From contig JAQSYI010000033.1 in the NCBI GenBank assembly GCA_029256185.1, forward strand, positions 18,229 to 82,228: a stretch of 64,000 nt of DNA. The letters are read 5' to 3'. Of this stretch, positions 44,601 to 53,800 are shown in pieces. The notes beneath the pieces were generated by a model. It worked only from the letters and a program-made list of their open reading frames with translations, made no database searches and was not told the origin of the DNA. Position numbers and translations under genes: made by a program. Within the stretch, counting starts at the first letter, position 1. Every line of letters starts with the position of its first letter. This DNA is from Paenibacillaceae bacterium (lineage in GTDB: Bacteria; Bacillota; Bacilli; Paenibacillales; NBRC-103111).

Positions 44601-44798
44601 TAACGGAAATTTTTTCCGCTAAACTCTGTAGAATGCTCTGTTGGCTCTCACATAACGGAAATTTTTTCCGTTATCCCCCAGTTAACACCCGAAAAAAAGG
44701 GGGGGGTCTGCCTTTTTGGCGAGATTAACGGAAATTTTTTCCGTTAATTTCTTCGGATTACGGAATAATCGCCCTATAGCGGAAATTTCTTCCATTAA
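44601..44798. repeat. Four copies of a spaced palindrome
   Basis: Copies at 44601-44622, 44652-44674, 44724-44748 and 44777-44798. The core is AACGGAAATTTTTTCCGTT, arms AACGGAAA/TTTCCGTT around TTT. The third copy has 11-bp arms and the fourth is degenerate. Start-to-start spacing is 51, about 73 and 52 bp. Confidence 0.85.
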
Positions 44799-44970
44799 GC
44801 TTTTCAGCCCCCTCTGCTTTTGACAAGCCCCACCAATAACACTCTACCAACCCGCCCTTAGCCCTTCATTGAGCCCACAAGCTCCAGTTCACTTCGTTTG
44901 GACAGGGGACATGTGCGCTCTTATTTGACGAAAGTTGCAGGATTGGGATTCAGGCGCGCTTAAAACAAAT

Positions 44971-45008
44971 AAAGCTCCCGCCACCATGCAGTGGATCAGG
45001 AGCCTTTA
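44971..45008 (-). terminator. Terminator of the formate/nitrite transporter gene
   Basis: GGCTCC..CCAC pairs with GTGG..GGAGC around TGCAT with an internal mismatch; TTTATTTG follows on the minus strand. Confidence 0.75.
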
Positions 45009-45064
45009 TAAAACATAGAGTATTTTCCGCTTTCCTCAGGGGATAATACAAATACTAAATGAGC

Positions 45065-45916
45065 TTATTTGGCAGCGGCGTGAACATCCCGCACAGAAGC
45101 AGGAGTCTTGGCTGCTGCTACCGGCTTGGCCTCTGCCGCAGGCGCGCTTTTATTGAGGTAGGCCACAAAATAAATTCCGGCTACAAAGATGGAACCGCCC
45201 ACCAGGTTGCCCAGCCATACAGGAACAAAGTTCTGGAAGTAGTCTGCCCAGGTCAAATGCCCGGCAAAAATCGCCGCGGGAATAAGAAACATATTGGCGA
45301 CAACGTGCTGGAAGCCGATGGCGACAAAAGCCATGGTCGGAAACCAGATCCCCAGAATTTTGCCTCCGATATCTTTGGCTCCGTAAGAAAGCCATACCGC
45401 CAGAGCTACCAGCCAGTTGCAGCCGATGCCGGAAATGAAAGATTGCAGGAAGGAATCATGGACTTTATGCTCGGCCATGTCCACTGTTTTGGCCAGGAAT
45501 GCTCCCGCTTCTGTAAGACCGACCACATGTCCGAAGAAATATGCGACGAACATAGCGCCGGCAAAATTGCTGATCGTAATCAGCAGCAAGTTCCGCAGCA
45601 TTTGCCAGGTGGTGATTTTACCGGTAAAACGGGCCAGGGGAACTGCCATCATATTGCCTGTGAGCAGCTCGCCGCCTCCTATCAACACCAGAATCAGACC
45701 TACGGGGAACACGGCCGCGCCAATGAAAGTGGCGAAGCTCCCCCACTCGGCAGGCATACTGGCAATGACACGGATATCGAGCAAAAATCCAAGGGCTATG
45801 AAAGCCCCTGCAGCAAAGCCCAACGCGAGCACCGCATGCAAAGGCAGAGTCGCTTTCTTGTAGCCGGATTCCGAAGTATATTCGGCAATTTCTTTTGGAG
45901 TCAAATATGACGCCAT
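45065..45916 (-). CDS. Formate/nitrite transporter (FNT) family channel
   Basis: 283 residues from ATG 45916, eight bases after AGGAGG; the longer upstream frame would read through that site. Six membrane helices and family signatures are seen: GELLTGNMM, ISNFAGAMFVAYFFGH, GIGCNWLVALAVWLSYGAKD and GFQHVVANMF, with the conserved His of FNT channels in the last. It carries a short Ala/Lys-rich C-terminal tail. By family it is a pentameric channel for formate, nitrite or hydrosulfide. FocA versus NirC cannot be decided. A Crp/FNR-type box lies upstream. Confidence 0.94.
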   Translation of the reverse strand: MASYLTPKEIAEYTSESGYKKATLPLHAVLALGFAAGAFIALGFLLDIRVIASMPAEWGSFATFIGAAVFPVGLILVLIGGGELLTGNMMAVPLARFTGKITTWQMLRNLLLITISNFAGAMFVAYFFGHVVGLTEAGAFLAKTVDMAEHKVHDSFLQSFISGIGCNWLVALAVWLSYGAKDIGGKILGIWFPTMAFVAIGFQHVVANMFLIPAAIFAGHLTWADYFQNFVPVWLGNLVGGSIFVAGIYFVAYLNKSAPAAEAKPVAAAKTPASVRDVHAAAK

Positions 45917-45945
45917 TTGTAGAGCCTCCTTTAGAGTTTCATGTT

Positions 45946-45961
45946 GTGTGCGATTGTTCAC
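45946..45961 (-). promoter_or_regulatory. Crp/FNR-type box upstream of the FNT gene
   Basis: Minus strand TGTGAACAATCGCACA matches TGTGA-N6-TCACA with one mismatch and is embedded in GTGTG-N8-CACAC. It lies 30 bp before the start codon, so it may overlap the promoter or leader. A second half-site TGTGAACAA is at about 46067-46075. Confidence 0.45.
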
Positions 45962-46090
45962 ACTTTCTAGTTATTCTAATTAACTTATTGTAACCCCGTC
46001 CGGTGATGAACGGCCAGTGAACATTTTCAGACAAAACATGCAACCGGTTTCGCCGGGAGGACTAAATTTGTTCACATTCTCCATGCAGAA

Positions 46091-46127
46091 TACTCCCGGA
46101 GAGTAAATTCTACTCTGCCCGGGAGTA
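46091..46127. terminator. Hairpin downstream of sbcC
   Basis: TACTCCCGG pairs with CCGGGAGTA, with an inner AGAGTA/TACTCT stem. It lies 23 bp after the sbcC stop; no T-run. Confidence 0.6.
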
Positions 46128-46149
46128 CGTGTCAACGCGCTTGCAGATA

Positions 46150-49100
46150 TTACATTGTCTCAAAACTGATGCGGCTTCCCGCACCGGCTGCAGCAGCGGG
46201 AATCACCACCAGCCTGCGGGGCAGCCTGGACTTCAGTTCGGGCACGTGGCTGATTACTCCCACGGTCAGACGCTCCATGTGGAGCTTCTCCAGAGCATGA
46301 ACAACCGTCTCCAGCAGATCCGGGTCCAGTGTGCCGAAGCCCTCATCCAAGAAAAAGAATTCCAAGGGGTGGGTGCCGTTCAGTTGAATCTGCGCCGACA
46401 GAGCCAGAGCCAAAGCCAGAGATGCGAGAAAGGTTTCTCCCCCCGACAGGGTACTGATCGGGCGGCGAAGCCCGCCATTGGCATCGTCCCGGATCACGAA
46501 GCCCCCTGTCGAATCCGTCTCCAGGGCGTATCTTCTCCTGGTAAGCTGGCCAAGCCGCTCTGATGCGGCGCGGCTGACCTGCAGCAGCTGCTCCATGGCC
46601 ATGAATTCCACGAAGGCGTTGCCCCGGAGCACGGACTGAAGCTTATGCAGCCGGTCCAACTGCTCCTTGGCTGCCAGACGACCCTTCTCCAGCTGATTCC
46701 ACCGCACGTGTTTGGCCGTCAGTTCCTCCAAGTCCCGCTCCGCCTTGGCCTTCAGTCCCAGTTTTTCCTCATCCTGCGCCTTGGCCGCTGCCAGCTTCTC
46801 CTCGCTCTCCGTACACTGGACCTCTGTACCGCGGCGCCCGCCCAATGCCTCCTCCACCTGGCTCAAGCCTGCCTTCGCCTGGGCCAATTCCTCCTGATGC
46901 CGGGTGATACGCCGGGCAAGGAACTGCTTCTCGGCAGGTGCCAGCAGCGCGTTCCTCGCATCCTGCGCAGATCCGAAGCCTGCTGCGCCAAGCTCCCGTT
47001 CCCCGTTGGCCTTGGCCCGCTCCAGTGCAGCTGCCGCGAACGCCTGGCCTTGCCGTGCTGCAGCCAGTGCGCTTGAGTACTCCTGCTTGGCCGCCTGCAG
47101 CTCTTCTTGCATGGAGCGGGCTGCCGCTTCGGCGTTCTTCAGGGACTGGAGCTGCCGGATGGCTTCAAGCTCCAGCTTCTCTGTCTCCGCTTCGGAATAG
47201 CCGCCTTGCAGCAGCTCCTCCAGCCTGGTCTGCTTCTCTCTGGAAGCAGCCAATCGGCTGTTCTTCTCTGCGGCGGCGGCAATCAGCTCCCGCTCCAACC
47301 GGGAGGCTTCCTCCTGCAGCTGCTGAAGCTTGCGCCGGCTCTCCTCCAGATAAGGCTCAGCCTTGGCCAGCCGGGCCAGCAGCTCATCTTGTGCGCGCAA
47401 AACCTCCTGCATCCCATTCCACTGCTCACGGACAGCCTCCGGAATAAGTCCGGGATACTGGCGCCGCCACTCCCTTTCAGCCGCTTCAGCCAACCTGGCC
47501 GCCTGCTCCCATTTGGCAGCAAGGCCAAGGACGGCGGACTCCTGCGCCGCAAGCCGTGCATCCGCTCCGGCCAGTTCAGCCTGCCTATAGCGTATGGCCT
47601 CAGCGGATTTGCGAAGTTCTTCGATCCAGCTTCTCGTCTCCCGCTCCAGCGAGGCAAGCTGCTCCTGCGCCGTCTGCAGCTGTGCGTCCGCTTCCACCCG
47701 CGTAACCGGGAAGTGCGGAGCCAGCGCTGCATGCTTCTCCTCTTCCGAAGCTATGCTATTCCCTGCTGCTGCAGCCTCGCGGCCGCCCAGAAGCAATTCC
47801 GGGGCGTCCCTTCCTCCTCCATTGACACTGTCGCCGATAACCATGTGTTCCGTCATCATTCCAAGCCGGTCCAGCTCTCCTGCAAGTCCCGTCTGGAGCC
47901 GGGCCAATCTGTGCTTCAGCCCGGCCACGGCTGTGCCAAAGCTGCGCCAGTCTGCTTCTTCCCGGTTGGCAGTCTCCTCCGCCTGGGCTGATTCATCCAT
48001 GGAGTAGACAGCGGGAGACGGATGATGGGAGGAGCCGCACACGGGGCAAGGCTGTCCATCGGCCAATGTCTCCGCCAGCCTGACTGCAAGCGTAGCACGC
48101 AACCCTGCCTGTGCCAGCTGCTTTGCTTGCTCGGCCCAGCTATGGGCGGATGCCAGGAGCATGTCCTCCTCTGCTTCCGCCAGCATGAGCCGGTCCATAT
48201 AATCTCTGCCCCGGCCTGCAAGCTTCAGCTGCTGTTCCTGTTCAGTCTCTGCCAGCTTCCGCGCCTCTCCCTGAAGCCGGGTTCCCTCTTCCACTCCCAG
48301 GCGGGCCTTGGCCAGTTCCTCTTGCGCTTCGGCAAGCTGCCGCAGGGCGGTCTCCCACCGCTCCCGCTCCAGCATGGCCGTCTGCAGCTGCTCGCGTTTG
48401 CCCGCTTCTACGGCTGTGGCCGCAAGGCGGCTCTTGAGCTCCTGCTGCAGGGACAGCGCCTTGGCATAGCGCTGGTCCTCGGCGGCAGCCTGCTCCACCG
48501 CCGCAGTCCGGGAGCCGGCAAGCAGTTCCTCGCGGCGGACCCGCTCCTGCAGCTCCGGCTCGCCCAGCCGCAGCTCCTTATGCAGCGCAAGCGCCTGCCG
48601 GATTGCGGCAATCCGCTCCTGCAGAGGCTGCTCCTCCTGCTCCAGACGGGTCCGGGCTTCGGCGTGCATCTGCTGCTGCCGGGTGTAGCGGTCCGACACC
48701 TGGACAACCGCCGCTTCGGCTGCGGCAAGACGGGCCTCTTCCAAGGCGAGCGTTCCCTGCGCTTCCTCCCATTCCCGGAGGAAATGACCCGTCCGCTCCG
48801 CATTCTCCGCCAGCTGCAGCCTTGCCCGGTCTGCCTCTGTCTCCGGCTGCCGCGCCGCAAACTGCTCCACGGCTGCAGCAAGCGCAGCCTGCTCCCGGGT
48901 CAGCTTCCACAGGCTGCGCTGGTCTGCCGCAGCCGCTTCCGCCGCTTGCAGCAGCAGACGCTGCCTCTCAGCCTCCGCCGCGGCCGCCGCAAGCTTTGCC
49001 TCCGCTTCCTTCAGAGCGGAGGCGGAGGCGTTGCCCAGTCCAAGCTGCTCCGCCTCTGCCTGCTTAACCTCCATATCCGTTTCCCTGAATCTGGAGGCCA

Positions 49101-49662
49101 CCTTGGCCGACAGACCGTCCCCGTACTGCTCCAGATGGAACAGGCGCTCCAGCATATGCCGCCGCTCCACCCCTTTTAGGGAAAGGAACTCGGCGAATTT
49201 TCCCTGGGGCAGCACCACCGCTCTGGTGAAATCCGACATGGACAGCCCCAGAATCTCCTGGACCCGGGCATCCACATCCTTGGCCTTGTCGGCCAACACT
49301 ACAGGCTCCCCGCCATCCAGCGCAATAAGCCGGGCCATATTCTGATTGACGGATACCTCTCCCGTCCGCTTGTACTGGCGCTCTACCCGGTACCGCAGAG
49401 AATGCCCCGCTCCCGACAGCTCGAAGGTAAACGAGACGCTGCAGACAGTCTCCATCTGGTTGATGATGCCCTGGGTGCCACCCGGGGCCCGCTCCACTCT
49501 TCCGTACAAGGCCAGGGTCATCGCATCGAGAATCGACGATTTGCCGCTGCCGGTGGGGCCGAATATCCCGAATACCCCCGCATCGGACAGACGGGCAAAG
49601 TCCACCTCCTGCCGCTCCCGGTAGCTCTGAAGGCCGGAGAGGGCCAAATGGATCGGCTTCAT
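46150..49662 (-). CDS. sbcC: Exonuclease subunit SbcC
   Basis: 1170 residues, normal for SbcC/Rad50. Walker A FGPTGSGKSSILDA lies near residue 40. Two long Glu/Ala/Gln-rich coiled coils flank the zinc hook CPVCG (about residue 540). The C-terminal ATPase half has signature LSGGETFLASLALAL and Walker B FFLDEGFGTLD. With SbcD it opens and cleaves DNA hairpins and blocked ends. It overlaps sbcD by 4 bp (ATGA) and is last in the addB-addA-sbcD-sbcC operon. The base run is very GC- and repeat-rich because of the coiled coil. Confidence 0.97.
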   Translation of the reverse strand: MKPIHLALSGLQSYRERQEVDFARLSDAGVFGIFGPTGSGKSSILDAMTLALYGRVERAPGGTQGIINQMETVCSVSFTFELSGAGHSLRYRVERQYKRTGEVSVNQNMARLIALDGGEPVVLADKAKDVDARVQEILGLSMSDFTRAVVLPQGKFAEFLSLKGVERRHMLERLFHLEQYGDGLSAKVASRFRETDMEVKQAEAEQLGLGNASASALKEAEAKLAAAAAEAERQRLLLQAAEAAAADQRSLWKLTREQAALAAAVEQFAARQPETEADRARLQLAENAERTGHFLREWEEAQGTLALEEARLAAAEAAVVQVSDRYTRQQQMHAEARTRLEQEEQPLQERIAAIRQALALHKELRLGEPELQERVRREELLAGSRTAAVEQAAAEDQRYAKALSLQQELKSRLAATAVEAGKREQLQTAMLERERWETALRQLAEAQEELAKARLGVEEGTRLQGEARKLAETEQEQQLKLAGRGRDYMDRLMLAEAEEDMLLASAHSWAEQAKQLAQAGLRATLAVRLAETLADGQPCPVCGSSHHPSPAVYSMDESAQAEETANREEADWRSFGTAVAGLKHRLARLQTGLAGELDRLGMMTEHMVIGDSVNGGGRDAPELLLGGREAAAAGNSIASEEEKHAALAPHFPVTRVEADAQLQTAQEQLASLERETRSWIEELRKSAEAIRYRQAELAGADARLAAQESAVLGLAAKWEQAARLAEAAEREWRRQYPGLIPEAVREQWNGMQEVLRAQDELLARLAKAEPYLEESRRKLQQLQEEASRLERELIAAAAEKNSRLAASREKQTRLEELLQGGYSEAETEKLELEAIRQLQSLKNAEAAARSMQEELQAAKQEYSSALAAARQGQAFAAAALERAKANGERELGAAGFGSAQDARNALLAPAEKQFLARRITRHQEELAQAKAGLSQVEEALGGRRGTEVQCTESEEKLAAAKAQDEEKLGLKAKAERDLEELTAKHVRWNQLEKGRLAAKEQLDRLHKLQSVLRGNAFVEFMAMEQLLQVSRAASERLGQLTRRRYALETDSTGGFVIRDDANGGLRRPISTLSGGETFLASLALALALSAQIQLNGTHPLEFFFLDEGFGTLDPDLLETVVHALEKLHMERLTVGVISHVPELKSRLPRRLVVIPAAAAGAGSRISFETM

Positions 49663-50849
49663 GGCTTCTCCCCCCCTGCATGGGCGTCTTCCGTCCCGCC
49701 TGTCTGAAGCATGGACAGAAACAGCCGCACCAGTTCAGGCTCCGGCTCCGCTCCTCCGGTTTGGCGAAGGTAAAACCGCCGGAACAGCTCGTCCACCGGC
49801 AGTGAGCGCTCCATCCCATGAATCTCGTCTTGCATATCGGGGTATACCGGGCGGATATGTATAATGCCTTCATGGCTTTTGCGCAGATCCTGCAGTTGGC
49901 CCATATTCAGGGCTTCATTCAGATGAATGGTCAGATCGATCCACGCCCTCGCATCCCTGCCTTCGTCAAGCCAGCGGTGAACCTGTCCGATCCCCTCCTT
50001 GGCCGTCCATTCCACCAGAGGCCTACCGGCGCTAAGGGGCACCTCCGTGATCGACGGCCTGCCGCCGGGGGCTGCCTCCACAATGGTGACAGACTTGGCC
50101 TGTCCCGTTTCGGAGAAGCTATAGGCCAGGGGCGAGCCGGAATAGCGGATCGGCGTATCCGCCTTGATGAACTGGGGGCGGTGAAGATGGCCCAGGGCCA
50201 CATAATCTGCTCCGGCACACAGGGCGGCCGCTTCAACCGTATATGCGCCCCCCACCTGGATCGGGCGTTCGGAGCCTTCCGACTCTGCGCCCCCCAATAC
50301 ATACAGGTGGCTCATAATCAGGTTGACGCTATCCTTCCGGAAGGCCGAGCAGGCCCGCCGCGCAACCGCTTTGATCCGCTCCGAATAAGCGCTGCGCAGC
50401 AGCTCCTCATCCGCCTCCCCGCTGAGCAGCTCGCCAAGACGCGCCTCCGAAGGATAGGGGAGGGCGAAGAGAACCGCCCTCTCCCCGCAGCCCGGTATCC
50501 CAAGCTCTACAGGCTCCGCTTGCGGCAATCCCCACAACCGGATCTGATGGCGCTGCGCCAAGGGCGCGGCAGCCGCCAGACGCTCCGGGCTGTCATGATT
50601 GCCCGCGATCACCGCCACATGGCGCTTGCCCCCGTCGGCCAGCCGGGACAGGCTGTCATAGAACAGCTTTTCCGCCAGCGAGGGAGGATTTACTGTATCG
50701 TAGATATCACCGGCGACCAGTACCAGGTCAATTTCCTCGCTCTTGACCATAACCGCCAGCTCATCCAGAAAGGCCTCCTGCTCAGCCTGGCGGCTTCTTC
50801 CCTCCAGCGTCCGCCCCAAATGCCAATCGGCGGTATGAAGTATTCGCAC
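49659..50849 (-). CDS. sbcD: Exonuclease subunit SbcD (Mre11-like nuclease)
   Basis: 396 residues from GTG 50849, eight bases after GGGAGG. Metallophosphoesterase motifs are in order: HTADWHLG (8-15), VAGDIYD, AGNHDS, then MSHLYVLGG and ALGHLHRPQ. These residues bind two manganese ions. It forms the SbcCD nuclease with the next gene. It starts 25 bp after the addA stop. Confidence 0.97.
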   Translation of the reverse strand: MRILHTADWHLGRTLEGRSRQAEQEAFLDELAVMVKSEEIDLVLVAGDIYDTVNPPSLAEKLFYDSLSRLADGGKRHVAVIAGNHDSPERLAAAAPLAQRHQIRLWGLPQAEPVELGIPGCGERAVLFALPYPSEARLGELLSGEADEELLRSAYSERIKAVARRACSAFRKDSVNLIMSHLYVLGGAESEGSERPIQVGGAYTVEAAALCAGADYVALGHLHRPQFIKADTPIRYSGSPLAYSFSETGQAKSVTIVEAAPGGRPSITEVPLSAGRPLVEWTAKEGIGQVHRWLDEGRDARAWIDLTIHLNEALNMGQLQDLRKSHEGIIHIRPVYPDMQDEIHGMERSLPVDELFRRFYLRQTGGAEPEPELVRLFLSMLQTGGTEDAHAGGEKP

Positions 50850-50874
50850 CGTTTCGTCCTCCCTTGTCGCCGGT

Positions 50875-53800
50875 CTACATAGCCACAACCTGAGCCCCGT
50901 CGAAATAAAAGATAATCTTCTCGTCTACCTTCCGCCGCCATATCTCCTCCACAGCCCGTCCGTACAGCTCCAATTGAAGCCGGTAACGCCGGGACAATTC
51001 GGCAACAGGCTGTCCTGCCGTCCGGTCGGTTTTATAATCCAGCAGCACTGTCTTGCCGTTCCTGTCCTCAAACAAACAGTCGATAACGCCTTGAACCAGC
51101 AGCAGCTCGTGAGCTGCTGCTTCCCCGCAATCCGGGTAGACCTCGCCCGCCCGCAGACCGAAGCTGAAGGGAAGCTCCCGGCGCACCTGAGTGGCCGAAG
51201 CCAGCCTGCGGCCGATGTCCGTTGCGTAAAAAGCGGCGATAACTCCCGCATCCACGTACTCAAGCTCTTCCCTCGAAAGAATGCGCCGCTCCGCCAGACT
51301 GTCCATCAGCTCCCTGATCGCCCCTTCGTCAAGCTCCTTGCCCGCAGGCGTATGCTGCATCACCGTGTGGTAGATAGTGCCTGACTCTGCCGGCGTCAGC
51401 TTGCGCGTCCTGCGGAACCGGGGCAGACGGTACAGCGGGGAAGAGCCGGAAGCATTCCCGTACACCGGCAGGATAGGCGCTTCCCACGCAAAGTCCGCAT
51501 CGGAGATGCGAAGCACCTTGTTTGCATCCAGCCGCTTCAGTTCGGATACGGAGGTTTTGGTCAGCATGGCGGACGCGCCGCCGTAGGGATATTCCCACTC
51601 CAACTGGCGCTTGAGCCGTTCTGCCAGACCTGACGGCTCTGTCACCACGGGAGCCAGATGACGGACCGCTTCAATCACTTCCGCGCTGTCCGCTCCTTGT
51701 TCCGAAAAAGCCGCCGTCTGGACAGAGGCCAGAGAACCGGCCCTAACAACGGATACCTGCCACGGACACAGTGAAGCGCCTGCGAAGTAGCCGGAACCGG
51801 ACTCCCCCGGACTGTCCGGGGGACTCTCCACCCTGGCCCGGATGCGAGCCGCCGCCTCCGGATGCTGCAGCACCGCAGGCATGACCCAGTCCAGGTAAGC
51901 CCGCGCCCCCGCCAGCTGATAGTCGGGCAGAACAGCCCCCTCTCCTCCGGAGGCTCTGAACCAGACGGCAAGCCGGGAGGCGAGCGACGGGACAGTACCG
52001 GTCAGGATGAGCTTTTCCTTGGCCCGGGTCAAAGCCACATACAGCACCCGCATCTCCTCGGCCAAAGTTTCCAGCCGCATTCTGCGCCGGATCGCCAACT
52101 GGGGCAATGTGGGATAAACCGCGCGCAGGGCGGTATCCGTATATCTGGCCCCGAAGCCCAGCTCCTTGTGAATCAGGAAGGAACCGTTCAGATCCGTCAG
52201 GTTAAACAGCTTGTTGGTTCCGGCCACGAATACCACCGGAAACTCCAGTCCCTTGCTCTTATGGATGGACATGATCCGCACCACATCCTCCTGCTCGGAG
52301 AGCGCACGGGCCGTCCCCAGATCGCCGCCGCCCTCCCGCATCCGCTCCACAAACCGCAGGAAACGGAACAGGCCGCGGAAGGAGGTGGCTTCGTACTGTC
52401 TGGAACGGTCGTACAGCGCCCGCAGATTGGCTTGGCGCTGGGAGCCGCCCGCAAGCCCTCCCACGTAGTCGAAGTAGCCCGTCTCCCGGTAAATATCCCA
52501 GATCAGCTCAGACAGGGAGCCCTGCCTGGCTTCCCTGCGCCAACGTTCGAGCCGGCGTACAAATCCCAGCAGCTTGTGCGCCAGCGCCAGTTGGCTCTGC
52601 GCCTCCTCCTCCGCTCCTGCCGCCGTCTCCCCCCATCCCGGCTGCATCTGCACCGGATACGGAAGAATAATGCCCGATGCGGTAATGCCGGGGCTTGCTG
52701 CAGCTGCCCGCAGTCCTTCGCCTGTCTGGCTGATCCATGCCTGCAGGGCCGCATAATAGTCCCCCTTGCGGTCCGCCACCCGGACCCGGGCCAATTCCTC
52801 GGCGGACAAGCCCACCAGAGGCGAACGCAGCACCGCAGCCAACGGGATATCCTGGCGGGGATTGTCGATCACCTTGAGCAGGGACAGCACGGTCTCTACC
52901 TCGGTTGCGGCAAAATACCCCGTTTGGATATCCGCATAAGCCGGAATTCCCAATTGGTTCAGCTCTTCAATAAGCACAGGCGCCCAGTTGCGGGTGGCCC
53001 GCAGCAGAATGACGAAATCCCGGAATTGGGCGGGCCGCTGTCCCCCGTTTTTCTCCGCAACCGGGAAGGGGGCATCCCCATCCAACCCCATCATCGTGCG
53101 GATGCGCCGACCGATATAGCGGGCCTCCAGTTGTGCGGCTGCAAGCTCCGCCGCCTCTTCTTCCGCGGCTCCCTCACCGCCTCCAATCCCTCCCGCTTCC
53201 CCGGACTCGGCTGTGGAATCGTCATCCGGACTGTATTCCCCCTCCACAGCCTCAGACGGGCTTCGGCGGCCGCTGTCTCCCTTATCAACCAGCACCAGCT
53301 CGGCCGAATAATCGGGAGAGGGAGCACCGCCTCCGGTGCCTACCCTGTCCTCCTGGCCGGATCGGCCGCCTGCTTCCTCCATTCCCGGGAAGCGCGCGCC
53401 GCAAACCAGCTCCGCATCCCGGTCATAATCCAGCTCTCCCACAGACTGCCGCATGACCCGGCGGAACAGATCGTTAACCCCGTCCACCACCTGTCGGCGG
53501 CTGCGGAAGTTCATGGCCAGATCAATCCGCTCCCCGTCCGCGGAAGCTCCGCCCGGACCCTCTGCTCTCGCCGGCTCCGCTTCTATCGGCTCTGCTCCCT
53601 TATGCCCAGCTCCCGTAGGCCCTACATCTGTCCACCCTGCTCCCTTATGCCCGGCTCCTGCCCGCTCTGCTCCCGCTTGCTCCGCATCCCTTGGTTGTCC
53701 CTGACCGGCGAGCTGTACGCCGTTGCCGGAGTTGGAACTGGAGCCGGAGCCCGAGCCGTAACGGGCGTATTTCTCCAGGAACAGGCCGGGCTCGGCCAGC

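Larger units (their letters stand above)
44189..44970. other. Repeat-rich gene-free region
   Basis: About 780 bases without a supportable gene. It holds the 9/10-bp tandem repeat and the palindrome array listed separately, plus a dispersed pair TGTATGAAATTTCG (44414-44427) and TGTATAAAATTTCG (44466-44479), 52 bp apart. Confidence 0.7.

Noticed and set aside
44601..44798. Series of rho-independent terminators
   Set aside because: The T-rich centre lies inside the palindrome rather than after it, arms are short and AT-rich, and no gene ends next to copies 2-4.
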